64,000 nt of DNA from Lophius americanus (GCA_037951165.1 JBBDHG010000026.1:4853501-4917500); one strand, 5' to 3'. Shown: positions 14,101 through 25,200, numbered from the stretch's first letter. A program made the numbers and translations. Notes: generated from the letters alone by a model not told the origin.

Positions 14101-16067
14101 ACTACATGAGAAAATAAAATTAAGAGAAGATCCATATAAAAGCATAATATAAGAGTCATTGAATTATCATAGAGATGGGATCGACATTAAATTAAACGTT
14201 CTGAATGTAGCTCGATAGAACTTACGCAGGCAAGTTGGTTGATCATCATCTTGAGCAACTGCAAGAAAAAAAGTGAGAAAAATAAATATTTTTTTAGTGA
14301 TTCATTGGGAAAAGAAAACAATTATATTGGATTCTAAATGGAGTAAAATATAGTAAAACTAACTCATAGGCTCTAGATTATGATATTTATTCTTGATTGT
14401 CTCCACACAAAGGCAGAGGTGGGAAGTTATTATGTACAAATACAGACAGCACATATGCAGTTTCAGGTGTCTGTACTTTTTCTATTTTTCATAACAACTT
14501 TATGTTTTTATTTCTCATTTCTCACATTTCACACAAAAATCTGCATTTATACCACTTACTTTTACAAAAAGGCTCATTACTTTAGGAGATAATATGACAT
14601 GAGGTTCAGTCCGGTTTGCACAAAATCGTATCTAGAAATTGCATTTAAAGTTTACTTTTTATACTTTGAGTACATTGTACTTTTTCATTTTCACTTGAAT
14701 GAGGAGTCAATAATTTTACTAATAATTTTCAGTCCATTTAAATAAGTAACAATACTGCTATACTGAACAATATCTGTAATATGCTATTTCTGCACAAATG
14801 ATAATGAAAAAAATGAAAAAATTCTTAGACATTACTTGAGAAAGTTCTTATAAGATCTCTAACTCTGTAAGTCTTGTTTTTAAAAGTACTTATATGTGCA
14901 TATTAGACAAAGTTTTTAGATAATGCTTACTCCCAATGCAAAAATCTGAATTTCGTATTTTGCAATTACAAAAAAGATTAATAACTTCAATAGATTATTT
15001 AGATTTTGCACTGATCACAACTTAAATTGACAATAATACATTGGATAATACTAATCACTCAAAAATATATTAAAATAATGACTTTCAATCAGCTTTGCTG
15101 AACAAAAATGGAAAGAGATGTCCTTCAAAAAGGTAATTCTTAATATATATATAAATATAATATATATATAATATATATATTTGTTTTTTTACTGTAGCTG
15201 TAAATGTAAATACCACGCTGTAAAAATTGTGAGTAAAAATGACAGTGAAACAATTAAATTCAGCAGCAATAGACAGTAAAATTCAAAACAGTAGAAGATA
15301 TGATTAATTCTCCTTAATATAAAAATAGTAAATAACTATTTTTAAGCTCAAAATATGTTTTGGTATAATTAACAGAATAGTACTACAATTTCACAAGCAT
15401 GTCATTACCATAAAAGTAATGGTATTACTGTCTACTTTCCATATTTTACCGGTATGTACCTTTAAATTTACCGCTAAAAAACAACTATATAGCAGCAGCT
15501 TAAGTGAATTTTACAGAAAACAAAATGTATAAAGTGTATAACTTTGAAATTCTGTTGATTTCAAAGTTTTAAAAAGTCTGAATTTATTGTCATTTTAAGT
15601 AATGCCCACGTACGGTAATACAATTAACAGTGGTAATGTTTTTTTTCACAGTAACTAACTGAAATGTCTTGCACTTGCTCAATTAATTTTCTGGCAACTA
15701 CAGCTACCTGTATTTAACTGTAATTTAAATCAAATAAAAAAATAAAAAAAAAGCGCACTTTTACTTTGGTTAATAATGTCTGTACTTATCTGTGCAAAAA
15801 GGTGGCTAACATAAACATTTTTTTATCATAAATTCTTAAATTTGAATTTCTTACATGATACTTTGAAATCCTTGTTTATAAAGTGCAATACATATTTAAA
15901 TATATAGGATTGAAGAATATGCATCAAAATGGTGAGGATTTGTAATAAAATAAAATACAAAACCCTCCTAAAACATCATTAAATAGTTATTTTACAGTAT
16001 GGAAGAACTCACGAATCAATGCGGAGGTGCTAAGGAGCAGCAGTAAGCAGAACTTTGAGTCCCCCAT
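1..16067 (-). CDS. apob: apolipoprotein B (5' part; gene continues past the left edge)
   Basis: ApoB is the non-exchangeable scaffold of VLDL/LDL and chylomicron-like particles, loaded with lipid in the ER of liver and gut cells with the help of MTP. I rebuilt 25 exons on the minus strand, with all phases agreeing: 16013-16067, 14226-14258, 13989-14101, 13756-13901, 13516-13663, 13256-13408, 12729-12853, 12531-12616, 11996-12440, 11767-11881, 11176-11322, 10879-11090, 10597-10792, 10332-10511, 10015-10218, 9551-9718, 9254-9459, 8760-8942, 8544-8674, 8238-8448, 7977-8149, 6222-6382, 6038-6135, 5365-5738 and 1-5178. They give about 3,080 residues. Exon 1 encodes a signal peptide (MGDSKFCLLLLLSTSALI). 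Exons 2-14 encode the vitellogenin-N lipid-transfer module, with family segments such as ILNIKRGIISAL and EGKGFEPTVEALFGANGFFP. The start ATG at 16067 has A at -3 and G at +4. Teleosts have several apob paralogues and I cannot tell which one this is. The identification is very secure. Confidence 0.97.
6383..7976. other. apob intron 21 (1.6 kb)
   Basis: This is one of the two longest apob introns seen here. It is AT-rich, with proper splice sites on both sides (minus-strand donor after 7977, acceptor before 6382). I see no exon, repeat or RNA gene in it. Confidence 0.6.
9775..9942 (-). mobile_element. tRNA-derived SINE in apob intron 15
   Basis: Read on the minus strand, this begins with a pol III A-box-like stretch (GTGTAATGGTTAGCACTG) followed by a B-box-like GGTTCAAATC, then a body with GTGATGAACTGGCGCC. 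The same head occurs on the plus strand at 53940-54010. It is a decayed SINE copy, not a functional tRNA gene. Confidence 0.65.
11996..12440 (-). CDS. apob: apob exon 9 (unusually long 445-nt exon of the vitellogenin-N module)
   Basis: One uninterrupted exon spans helical-domain sequence from the residues after GDNVKGLHMEAV to MYALSNAVKR. The acceptor is TTTCATAG before GTGACAAC and the donor is AAGAG before GTGAGT. The phases fit both neighbours: S/DN at the start, and AG plus G giving Arg at the end. The other exons before the giant one are 33-374 nt, and most of those around this one are 86-212 nt. The giant exon is number 25 here but number 26 in human APOB, so one mammalian intron is missing, most simply within this double-sized exon. 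Confidence 0.9.
14259..16012. other. apob intron 1 (1.75 kb)
   Basis: This very AT-rich first intron separates the signal-peptide exon from the 33-nt exon 2. It contains a short (TA)n-type low-complexity stretch at about 15139-15181. No other element is recognised. Confidence 0.6.
15139..15181. repeat. AT dinucleotide-type low-complexity tract
   Basis: Short interrupted (TA)n runs within apob intron 1. Confidence 0.7.
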
Positions 16068-16155
16068 GATGGGTTCGTTGAAGCTCTTTTCCTTGGAGTT
16101 GGCGAGTACTCGGACGAGACTGACTTCCCAGCCTCAAACCGGGTCTTTTATACCA
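16065..16155 (-). promoter_or_regulatory. apob: apob core promoter and 5' UTR
   Basis: On the minus strand a TATA box, TATAAAAG, lies at 16152-16145, about 80 nt upstream of the start codon at 16067. That places transcription start near 16115-16125 and gives a 5' UTR of about 50 nt with no upstream ATG. The TATA box and the spacing are seen in the sequence; the start site is inferred. Confidence 0.6.
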
Positions 16156-16207
16156 TCAGCTGGGCTCTGTCCGAGGACTGGGAGGCACAGACAGTGCTTA
16201 GAACGCT

Positions 16208-16248
16208 CAAAGTCCACCCCGTCCTCCTGGGTGGAGGGACAAAGGCAA
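16208..16248 (-). promoter_or_regulatory. Two HNF4-like sites upstream of apob
   Basis: Plus-strand positions 16208-16216 read CAAAGTCCA, an exact match to the core described as specific for HNF4. Positions 16236-16248 read GGGACAAAGGCAA, a DR1-like element close to GGGNCAAAGGTCA. Both lie about 55-100 nt upstream of the apob TATA box. HNF4 sites close to the start are a known feature of mammalian APOB promoters and drive liver and intestine expression. Binding here is inferred. Confidence 0.5.
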
Positions 16249-16249
16249 A

Positions 16250-17309
16250 AGGTTTCAACTGTACTCATGGCTCACCGGCTTACAAAACTCATCCCTGATA
16301 TGATCTTCAAAATGTTACATTTAGCAGCACAGGAGACGCAGTTTACCGATTTTAATAAAGCACGATGAGTCTGCGTATGATATTCTCATCAATTGATGCA
16401 CATTCAAAGTTGTTAAACGATGATTTTATTACAGCTTTTCATATGACGAGATGAATATGAGCAGCATTCGTCCATGGTTACAATGATTTTATTATGTTTA
16501 ATATTATTCAAGCCTCCCCCGGGAGTTGTCAAAAAAAAAAAGGAAAGCTTCACATACAAGCCGTTATTCATCGTGAAATATATTTATAATTAAAGGATTT
16601 TCTTGCACTTAAAGTCTAGAATATTTCAAAGTTCATCCACTTTTGTGGAACTAAGGGGGTATTGTTTGGATAAACCAAAGCTACCAAGGTCCATAATCTG
16701 TCAGAGGTTCAGATTGGTGCAGTATATTGCTGTAAAAATGCAAAGTCAATCAATGAAGTTCACTATCTTACGACTCTGAGTGTGAATTAGGTCACTGATA
16801 GATACACATTGAAGGCTGAGTGATGAAAGCATGACCCAGACACAAAGTCCCTCCAAATGTGAGGAAGATAAACTATCAGCTTCTTTATCTGCTTGAGCAG
16901 AAAAAGAAACTTATGGTGTAAAAGTGTTATATAAATGTTCACTAATGTTGATTGGAGTCTGTGGTAAATAGTAATAAATAAATGAACGGTGAATAATTAA
17001 GACTTGCTTCCCTTTTATTGATTGTGATTTTATTATTGTATTTTTCTTTCCAGTATAAAGTTTTAGACATTTTATTATAGCAATATTTTGTCCTTTAGTC
17101 AAATAAACAACGTGAACATTGTTTAAGAGCAACTTTTGACATATATTTAATCATTTTTCAATGACACATGCTCTCAGATAATGTCCAAGAGATTGAACCT
17201 CTGAAACCGTTCAGACATGTGATTCCAATATGGTGCACATTAATATATATTGTTCTTCAAAACAGTAATTATAAAATTAATAGTTTCGTACTTAAATTTC
17301 ACCATCGAG
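16250..17309. other. Intergenic, no gene seen
   Basis: AT-rich sequence upstream of apob. Short open frames here show no homology I recognise. Distal apob control elements could lie here, but I see no clear motif cluster. Confidence 0.5.
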
Positions 17310-17650
17310 AAAAAAAAGAAAATGCAAAAGCCACAACACAAATACAAAATGCAACAACAAGTAACCAAATACCACAACCAGATGCAAAAGCCACAACAAA
17401 AGTACAAATTCTGCGATACAAATGCAAAAGCCACAATACGAATACAAACAAATACAAAATGCTATTGGATGTACCGGCGGTAATATTTGGCATTGATTTT
17501 TGACCGTTTAAGAATTAAGTTAAACGGTCTTTGCTAGATAACTGCAGCTCTCAATACTATAACAATGTAATTGTCACAAACACTGTTAACTTTGTTTCTG
17601 TTGTGGCCTTTGTATTTGTGTTGTGGCTTTTGCATTTGTGTGTGGCATCA
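17310..17650. mobile_element. Inverted-repeat element with low-complexity arms (MITE-like)
   Basis: The left arm (from about 17322) contains ATGCAAAAGCCACAACAC, and shorter variants of GCAAAAGCCACAA recur to 17435. The right arm (about 17597-17645) holds the reverse complement, GTTGTGGCTTTTGCAT. The arms face each other across about 150-200 bp, the shape of a non-autonomous foldback DNA element with subterminal repeats. No transposase is present. The open frames on both strands are low-complexity by-products. Confidence 0.55.
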
Positions 17651-18600
17651 GGGCCACCATACTGGGGGAACCTGACACAAAATTTCAACAACGGTTCAAT
17701 GGTGGAAAGCAATGCCGTGTATATCGTTCCTGCAACTTGCAGATTTGCTTCATATTACTCGCACAAGTGACTCGAGACGGTGCCAGGTGACACTCAGACA
17801 ACTGAAGCAGAAAAAATATAGTAGAGTGAATCAAAAATTTGTCTTGTGTTCAATGTGAATGCAGTGTTCCAGGTAGTAGTGTGTAAGATTTAGCATCATC
17901 TAATGGTGAGGTTACACATTCAAAAGAAAAGCTGTCAGTTAAAACCAGTGGAGTAGAAAGTATTCTGAAAAATAGTGCAGTTATTCCTCAAATCTGTACT
18001 TAAATATAAAAATGTTATGTCCTTAAATATATTCTACCATTGTAAGAAATGCAGCCGGCTGATTGAATCTGTTCTGATCGTTTTATAGCCAGTTAAAAGT
18101 AGAGAATAGCACCATTCTGCTGCTGCTGCTGTGACAGATGAGGCCCTTGAGTGATCATGAACTCAGTCACCTACATCACCTTTGGCAGACATGTGCCATC
18201 TCCCCGACAGGACAGCTGCAGGAACTCTTGCCAAATCAATTTGTCAGGGTTAAAGTTCGTTTGTTTGATACACTGCGAACATTACCCTGTTCCTCTTTCT
18301 TTTTCCTTCTTTTTTTTTTGCTACGGTTGAAATATTGGCCGAAAAGAACATAGAGTTTCCTGAAGGTGCATGATAACATCTGCACATACAGCTCTGACAG
18401 AGGTGCTCCGGTGCAGATGCCATCAGTTGAATGCCCTCCACTGTGAAATCACTGCAGTTGATCAGCTTATCTGCAGACTTTATTAATCACGTTACCCAGT
18501 TTTCCACAATAAACCCTTATTAATATATCTATTGTATTGTTTATTTAGCAGGGTCAATGCACACACAAATACATACATCATACCAGATCAAGCTAAGAGA
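17651..18600. other. Intergenic, no gene seen
   Basis: Mixed-composition sequence with short chance open frames. A CTG-type triplet run at 18119-18131 is the only simple repeat noted. Confidence 0.5.
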
Positions 18601-18604
18601 TAAT

Positions 18605-19812
18605 AATATCCCTGAAAAATCGGGGATATTATGGATTTGTCAATGCCGCTACTTCCGCCGGCGCCAAAGCAGATCCTACCTGTTAGCGCGATAACTCAAA
18701 AGCTGTAGCATGGATCATTTTAAAATTTTAGATGCACATAGAGCTTGGTGTGGATAAGAAAGAGGATTTTTTTTTGGTGATAGTTTGGTTGTATATTTCC
18801 GAAACTAGCTTTATCTGCAAAATAGTCAGGCCATAACTTCTCACCCGTTGGCCCCTTTTAGTTAAAGCCCAGTGCATATGATTCGACTCCTGGAGATCTA
18901 TCTGGTATACATTGTGATTTACTCTAATAGTTTAAATTTTACTCACAGGAGGGACTTCTTTTTATGAAAAAACAGTTTTTCTAATAGAAATTCCTAACCA
19001 AGGGTTCTATTTAGTCCAAAATTGGTGCATATGAATACACTTAAGCAGATCTATCTTGTAAATATAATATTTTACTCTAGTAGTTTATATCTTAGTAACT
19101 AAGATGAGCTTTTTCACCACAAATACGGTTTCCCAGACATAACTAAAAAATATTTCATGGATCATTTTCAAATTGTATACCTAAATAGAACTTGCGAGAA
19201 AGATGTGGGTAGATTTTTGGAAAGGTCGGTTTATAGTTTTGACACTAGGGGGAGTTTAATCTGCAAAAAATTTTGGGCCATAAAGTATCATGCATTGGTC
19301 TGATTTTGCACAAGGTTCTATGCTTCAAGTTGAAGAGATCTATATTTTACTCTAAATATTCACATTTTACTCTCTAGGGTGAGCTTTCCTTTAATGAAAA
19401 TCAGTCATTTACAGACAAACCTCAAGGAGCTGTCCTGGATAATTGTAAAACTTAAAGACCCAAAGACCTTAGTGCAAGGAAGAACAACTTTGATTTTGAC
19501 AAAGGTCTATTTGCCCCCTAGCATCTATGTTTTTGATGCTAGGGGGAGCTTTGTCTCCATCCATCTCCATCTCCATCTCCTTTTTAATTCCTCAGCCGTA
19601 GTTCCGTTTTAGAACAAATTTGGTGCATATTAATCAAGTCCAGGATGTCTATCTTGTATATATTGGGTTTTACTCAAATAGTTCATATTTTACTCACTTA
19701 GGGGAGCTTTGTATAAAAACAATATTGTGGACATATCTGTATATTTAATTTGAGGAGTTCAATAAGGGGGATCACGTGTACAACGCAGGGGTTTGGGGAC
19801 TTTTCGGGGATA
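18605..19812. mobile_element. Interspersed repeat built from iterated modules, copy 1
   Basis: A module with a core like GATCTATCTTGTATATATT, then TTTTACTC and then a GGGGGAGCTTT-like end, recurs about four times, with cores near 18892, 19049, 19336 and 19646. The left end carries AATATCCCTGAAAAATCGGG, and the right end has ACTTTTCGGGGATAT, an imperfect inverted match (ATATCCCCGAAAA). A shorter second copy lies at 29935-30305 with the same right end. Paired ends and the absence of coding capacity suggest a non-autonomous DNA transposon or satellite-derived element. The family is not one I can name. Confidence 0.55.
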
Positions 19813-20080
19813 TACAATTGCATAGGCATACTTGCATGGACAGCATAGGTCTACTTTTCATCTGTAGTCCCTGGGCGGAGGCCAAATGATGCGCAGGTTA
19901 CAATAATTACAAAAAAACTGTACAAACACAGTAGAAAACTATTCAAAAAGTTCAAAATACAGAGCAAACCCGACCCTCCTCGCACAAACAACATACAGAT
20001 TAATATTAATTTCCAGCTAAAGAGTACACTATCAACAATTCTTTGAAAGCAGAAACTTCATTCAAAGAAATAGACACTCG
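19813..20080. other. Intergenic, no gene seen
   Basis: Sequence between two repeats with no recognisable feature. Confidence 0.5.
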
Positions 20081-20083
20081 GGT

Positions 20084-20372
20084 GATGGTGGCTAAGTTAG
20101 TAGAGCGGTTGTCCACTTATCTGAGGGTCAGTGGTTCGATCCCTGGCCACTGCAGTCCACATGTCAAAGTATCTTTGAGCAAGATACTGAACCCCCAGTT
20201 GCTCCCAATGGCTGTTCCATTAGTGTGTGAATGATGGTGTGAATGGTCGCTGCGCATGATGAGCATGTTGCACCTTACATGGCAGCCTCTGTGTGAATGT
20301 TAGTGTGAATGGGTGAATGCTGACTTGTGTTGTAAAAGCGCTTTGAGTAGTCAAGCAGACCAGAAAGAATTG
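20084..20372 (+). mobile_element. tRNA-derived SINE, common teleost type
   Basis: The head resembles a tRNA, with an A box (TGGCTAAGTTAGTAGAGCGG) and a B box (GGTTCGATCCC) about 40 nt apart. The body holds phrases typical of abundant teleost SINE-like repeats (AAGATACTGAACCCCCAGTT; GCTCCCAATGGCTGTTCCAT) and ends near AAAGCGCTTTGAGTAGTC. The tRNA-like part is degenerate and embedded in a repeat, so it is not a tRNA gene. Confidence 0.75.
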
Positions 20373-20441
20373 CCGGATAATATAGCAGCTTGTGAGACTC
20401 TATTCAGGAAATCCACTTCATACTCATCCCTTTGAGATTTG

Positions 20442-20497
20442 ATCCAAATGTGAAGTGCACTATAAATTAAATGTATTGTTATTATTGTTATTATTGT
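20442..20497 (+). repeat. Shared retroelement 3' tail with (TTA)n end, copy 1
   Basis: ATCCAAATGTGAAGTGCACT leads into TATAAATTAAATGTATTG and a TTATTATTG-type run. Near-identical tails occur at 26336-26390 (plus) and 53470-53521 (minus). Confidence 0.6.
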
Positions 20498-21220
20498 GTC
20501 TCCTTCCTCATGTTCAAGGTGTGGTCAAACTGTTGACCTCTGAGAGCATTTCCAGGGATTTCAGTTGAAACCTCTCAGTGTCCCTGAAAGAGTTTACATC
20601 CCATAGAAACAGAGGTAGATTTAATCTCACAGTTTCATGACACAAACTCAGTATGACCTCTGGTAGACGATTTTCCAGAACACAGTTCCCGGTCATCATC
20701 AGATGTGACACTGGATTTCTCGATGTAAGTGGTCCAGGTGTGGCAATGATTTCCGATTGAAATTCAGACTCGATCTCAGTCCCATAATGATTTCCTTTTG
20801 GAAGCCATCAAAGCATCCAAATCTATCTATCTCTGGAATTTGAAATCTCTCAGAATAATTAAATTGAAGATGATTCATGACCCAACTTATAGAAAAACCT
20901 TTGCCTGAGCAACTGGCTTGGCAAGGGATCCTTTGAGGTTTTTCTCCCCTTCGGTTCCTTTGATCTCAATGGGGGGGCATGCTTGGCCATTCCTGTGATG
21001 TCATCATGAAAACGCTGGGAGAGTATATCAGCCACCTGCTCTGTGCATTAGCCGGGGGGGCCAGATGGCCCCACACTGAAATGTATTGAGACCTTAACTG
21101 TGAATGTACAGAAAACAAAGAATAATACCACAGATGGATTACCGGAGATGGATTGGTCAGTTAATTCTTACTGGAGGCCCTTCAGCAGGCCTAGAATCCG
21201 TTATAGCCAGAATGAGCTGT
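20498..21220. other. Intergenic, no gene seen
   Basis: Sequence with short chance open frames. It becomes GC-richer towards the orphan open frame that follows. Confidence 0.45.
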
Positions 21221-21223
21221 TGA

Positions 21224-21883
21224 TTTCTGGGCCGCAACATCGTGAACCAACATTTCACAGCTCAAATGCGACAAAACAAAGTGTTGGTCAGGAGGCTCAC
21301 TCAGATGATAGTTTTGGAGTTACTCTACAAATTGGACTGCACCCCAAGAAATGAAGATGTTCCCCTCATCCAGCAGCTCTTTGCCAAAACATGGGCGGAA
21401 GTTGAGGACGCAGATTTATACATCACCCCACAAACTATCAACAAGCTCCAGAGGACCATTATTAAGGACCTCTGTGAGCAGTGGGGCGGTGTAGATATGG
21501 TGTTGCTTGCACTGATCTTGACAGACGGCCAAACCGACCAATGTGTAGCCTCAACGATCGTAAATCACCTGACCACACCACCGAGTGCCACTAAGCGCAG
21601 GTTCTTGTCCTCTTTGCACAGAGTTAAGTCCAATGTCATTGGTGGAATGAAACGAGGGCTGTGGTCCATCTTTCATTATATAGTCTTGAATAAGATGCTC
21701 AGTCTCCTCTTTCAGGTTCGTTTCCTCTTCAAAGAAATCAAGTGGAAGATCTTCTATGTGAGATTACAAAGAGAAAGAAGAAAGAGGAAAGGGACAACAA
21801 ATTATGTTGGAAACTTAGTCATGGAAACTAGAGTAATAGAACTTCAGAGGTCAATACAAGAATCTCAGTCCCAGCGATAACCC
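21224..21883 (+). CDS. Orphan open frame of about 220 codons, possible gene or element fragment
   Basis: The frame is open from the codon after a TGA at 21221 to a TAA at 21881-21883, and it is the longest in the 32 kb gap. There is no convincing ATG at its start; the frame could be an exon body or a relic. The first 130 codons look protein-like (LLYKLDCTPRNEDVPLIQQL; IIKDLCEQWGGVDMVLLALI), followed by TPPSATKRRFLSSLHRVKSN. The last third is Arg/Lys-rich and may be non-coding. I recognise no domain, and no splice partner, signal peptide or poly(A) signal is evident. It could be a fragment of a fish-specific gene family, a decayed transposon ORF or chance. Confidence 0.3.
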
Positions 21884-22012
21884 GAGAACAAAGTAAATGC
21901 AGTGATACAGCTAGAAAGCCTGCTTTGCAGCAGACAAATGTACTCCACTGATTTACAGTGAGACACTTTATCTACAGATGGAGAAGACGCAGTACAACCA
22001 AAAGTGTACTTT

Positions 22013-22078
22013 CCCAGAAGAGGTCCAACTTCCAAAGTTCCTCCAAGAGCACAATGAAGGCTCGTTCAGCAAACATGG
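22013..22078 (+). repeat. Short conserved coding-like module, copy 1
   Basis: This reads VQLPKFLQEHNEGSF in one frame. A minus-strand copy at about 27268-27335 reads QLPKFLQEHGEGLF. The DNA differences fall partly at third codon positions, suggesting that both derive from a once-coding repeat. Confidence 0.4.
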
Positions 22079-22179
22079 CAACATGGGAGATTGACGAGGA
22101 GAAAATCCACAGCTACCCAAGATGAGCCTTCAAATCTCTTTTGAATTTTGCCTTCTTTTTAAATATGACTCTCCATTCA

Positions 22180-22430
22180 TTTGCTTCCTTCATGTTGTTG
22201 GATTCCATGCCTTCCACCTCCTTATCTCCATTCAGCCCTCACATATCCATCTACTTCATCATTCATCAGTCTCAGCACTCATCAACCACTGCCACCCGTA
22301 TCCCCACTTTAAAGAGGGGAGATACCTGCTACTTCACAGAGCAAATACAAATACCTTCTATTGTAATCTCCCTGAAGTATCTGAGTGCCAAAGACTTTCT
22401 GATGGACTACTGATCACATACACCTGCATG
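22180..22430 (+). repeat. Dispersed repeat, partial copy
   Basis: This resembles the second half of the sequence at 25210-25640: both have an ATCATTCATCA-like stretch followed by AAAGACTTTC and a GACTACTGATCA/GACTAATCATCA end. The family is not identified. Confidence 0.4.
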
Positions 22431-22439
22431 GTTACGTCA

Positions 22440-25200
22440 TTCTCCTTCTCTCCAGACTGAGATAGTGTCGGGATGAAAAATAGTGAGCAGAGGAAAGTGG
22501 TTTAACTCCCTAATTATGTACAATGTACAAAATGTCGGTGTGTAAAATCATAAAACGTATAGTTTTTCTCCTTTGCTATATTTACTTCCCGACCAATTTT
22601 TTGCTGTGCATCTTGACTCACAGCTTTGACAGTGTTTCTGAAAATGATGTGGAGCTTGAATGGGACTACGCTGTTGTCCATTTTAGTAACAATTTGGAAA
22701 ACAGTATTCGCAGCAATTACAAATGGTTTGGCAATGTGGTTCTCCATGCAATGAAATGCTGCTATTACTAATATTTCTACCACTACTATTCATACCAATG
22801 TGTATCTGTGTCAATCTTGCAAGTGCTTCACACACTGACTACTGCAGCCTGGATTTCCTCTGTTGATGGAGTTCGTAACTCATTACTCATTTCCCAGAGA
22901 TTGTATCAACCCTTGGGTTAATCTGCTCACTTAATTTGTATTTCATTTGTAGGAAGAGCTGCAACAGCAGAGAAGATTAAAAGATGTTTTCATGAGCCTT
23001 TGTGGCTGGACATTTTTCACATCTATTTATTGTAGCCATATTCCGGTCAGAAAAGACAGAATAAAGAAAGGATGAATGATTAATTATGACAAACAAGGTT
23101 TGTTAATTTGATCATTAGAAAATCTTTGTTTCTCAGCCTTTTTGAGATTTCGATCGAAGTGTGTCCTCCCTGAGCAGCAGCATGGAATATCCCCCCTTTG
23201 GAATTTTGTCGTGCTAAGCATGTCAGCAAGACATAGTGATTGGATGGATGCGGCTACCCGAATGAGTGCAGATATGAATGGATGCACCAGACTTTGATGC
23301 ATTGGATTGAGACGGAGCATGTGAGAACGGTGAGGATAATAGTGATATGAGCAGTACTGTAGCTCGAGTGTGCAAGAGGATAGTCTTTCTGATTGAACTT
23401 TCAATAGATGTCCATTACACTAACAATATGAGTCTTATGTCTTCTTTAAGATATATTCTACAAAAAACAACTTTATTTTATACCAAAATGTTGGGTTTAG
23501 TAGCTTCTTGTGATGTTGGTGCAGATGAACAACACTGTGAACATCCCCTACAGCTTCAACTAACAAATAAGGAAAAAAAGAAAGAGAACACTTTATTGGT
23601 TTGCCTAATCTGGGACCGTCTCTCCGTGATAAGGAAAAATCATGCACCTAATTATATATTTATTTTTATAAAAATATTATTTATTATCATTTCAGGACCT
23701 AAATCTTTTATATCGTAAAGTGAACTTTAAAATTCTTAACATGCGGTGATGTTTTTTCTATTCTCAGAAATTGTAGATTTAAAAAAAAAAAATGTTTTAA
23801 CCTGCAGTACTGTTAACAACATTGTACGATTTGCAATACAACATGCTACAGTTACCTGACCTTTGTGTCAGTCTGACTGAGCAAACATTGGCTGAAAGTC
23901 CAGACAAAATGAAGTAATGGAAATTGCTGTGTCATAAACCTTCAGGTTCAATTCTAGTCCTATTGTTCTTGATCTTTATCTGGAGCTGATAGAACGCACT
24001 TTTGACCAAACCTGATAAATAAATAAAAGAGGCACTGATATACCCATTGAAGACTGATTAGTTTCTCATGTACTGCATAGCATTTATGCATGCCATGATA
24101 TAGAAATAAAACAATCACAATTGCACAAATCTCTAAGTGTTAGATTCCTGCACATTTGAATGTTTTATTTCATAAATGCATGCATTAATATCTTATGTCA
24201 TTTAATATTTTAATATGATTACGGTCTTTACGTCTTAAAAGATGATGTCATTGAATTTTTGTCGGAAGCAATAGACTTAAGAAAATACCTTTCACTCTGG
24301 TATTTCATGACTTTGGTAATATTGGAGAGGCAGTTCCTTACATTTCTCTATGTTCTGCAGATATGTAGATGATTTCGACGTGGAAAGTGCAGAAAAATTG
24401 CTTGCAATTGCAGAAAACACTCAAACATACACCTTCCCAGTTGAAAGTCCTTTTCCTATCTGAGTTCTTTCAAATGGCCTACAGGGCATACAGTACCTCC
24501 CTGATACAGAATGTACAGAACAGCATGTATATCATATACAAAGCACATCTGGCCTCCTCCAAAGTGACACAAAAGCGCGCACCCACAGACGGACACACAT
24601 GCTGGAGGAACTGAGTTGGGGCTCAGTCTGCGATCTTGTTATACCTGTATGTCTGAAGAGGTGACTGACTGCTGCCACAGTAAATGTATACAGAGATAGT
24701 TCAAACATCATTGTATATTACATTTATTTACAACATATAGTCTATGTCAATTGGTTGTGATACCAAATTCACAGTTTAAATAGCTCAATGCAACTGATAT
24801 TTTAAGTGTTTTTCATCAAAAGTAACACAGAAAGCAGGTTTTACTGACTAAACTGTCTAGAACTAAACTGTAAGAGTAAGCCTACAAAGCTATACAGTGT
24901 TTTAACAAAATCTGTTTTGGAAATGTGTCTTAGAAGCTCTTCAGTGGGATAAGTGATTTTGATACTGCAGTGGACAATAGAAACAGTATTTTGCTTTGAA
25001 TTTAGAAAAAAAACAACTTAATACAGAAACAAATCTGGCACACTCAGGTATTTAAATTGTTTTAGTTTGATGTGTTGTTGTTTTCTTGCACACAGCAGAT
25101 ATTAGGTATATTTGTGCCTATCAACAAATACACAAGGAGCTAAGAACACTGCTTATAAATTTAGGAAATGGAGAGCAATCGAAAGTTTAATCAGAAAGAC
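22440..25200. other. Intergenic, no gene seen
   Basis: AT-rich sequence. A partial minus-strand copy of the 25210 repeat lies at 23190-23345. A poly(A)-like run is present near 23779. Nothing else is recognised. Confidence 0.5.
23190..23345 (-). repeat. Dispersed repeat, inverted partial copy
   Basis: Its reverse complement matches the first half of 25210-25640, including CATCCATCCAATCACT and TTATCCTCACC-like stretches. Confidence 0.5.

Noticed and set aside
17240..17500. Cys/Phe/Val-rich minus-strand open frames as membrane peptides
   Set aside because: They are translations of GCAAAAGCCACAA-type repeats and differ only by frame.
20084..20150. tRNA gene
   Set aside because: A and B boxes are present, but there is no cloverleaf and the stretch continues into a typical SINE body.
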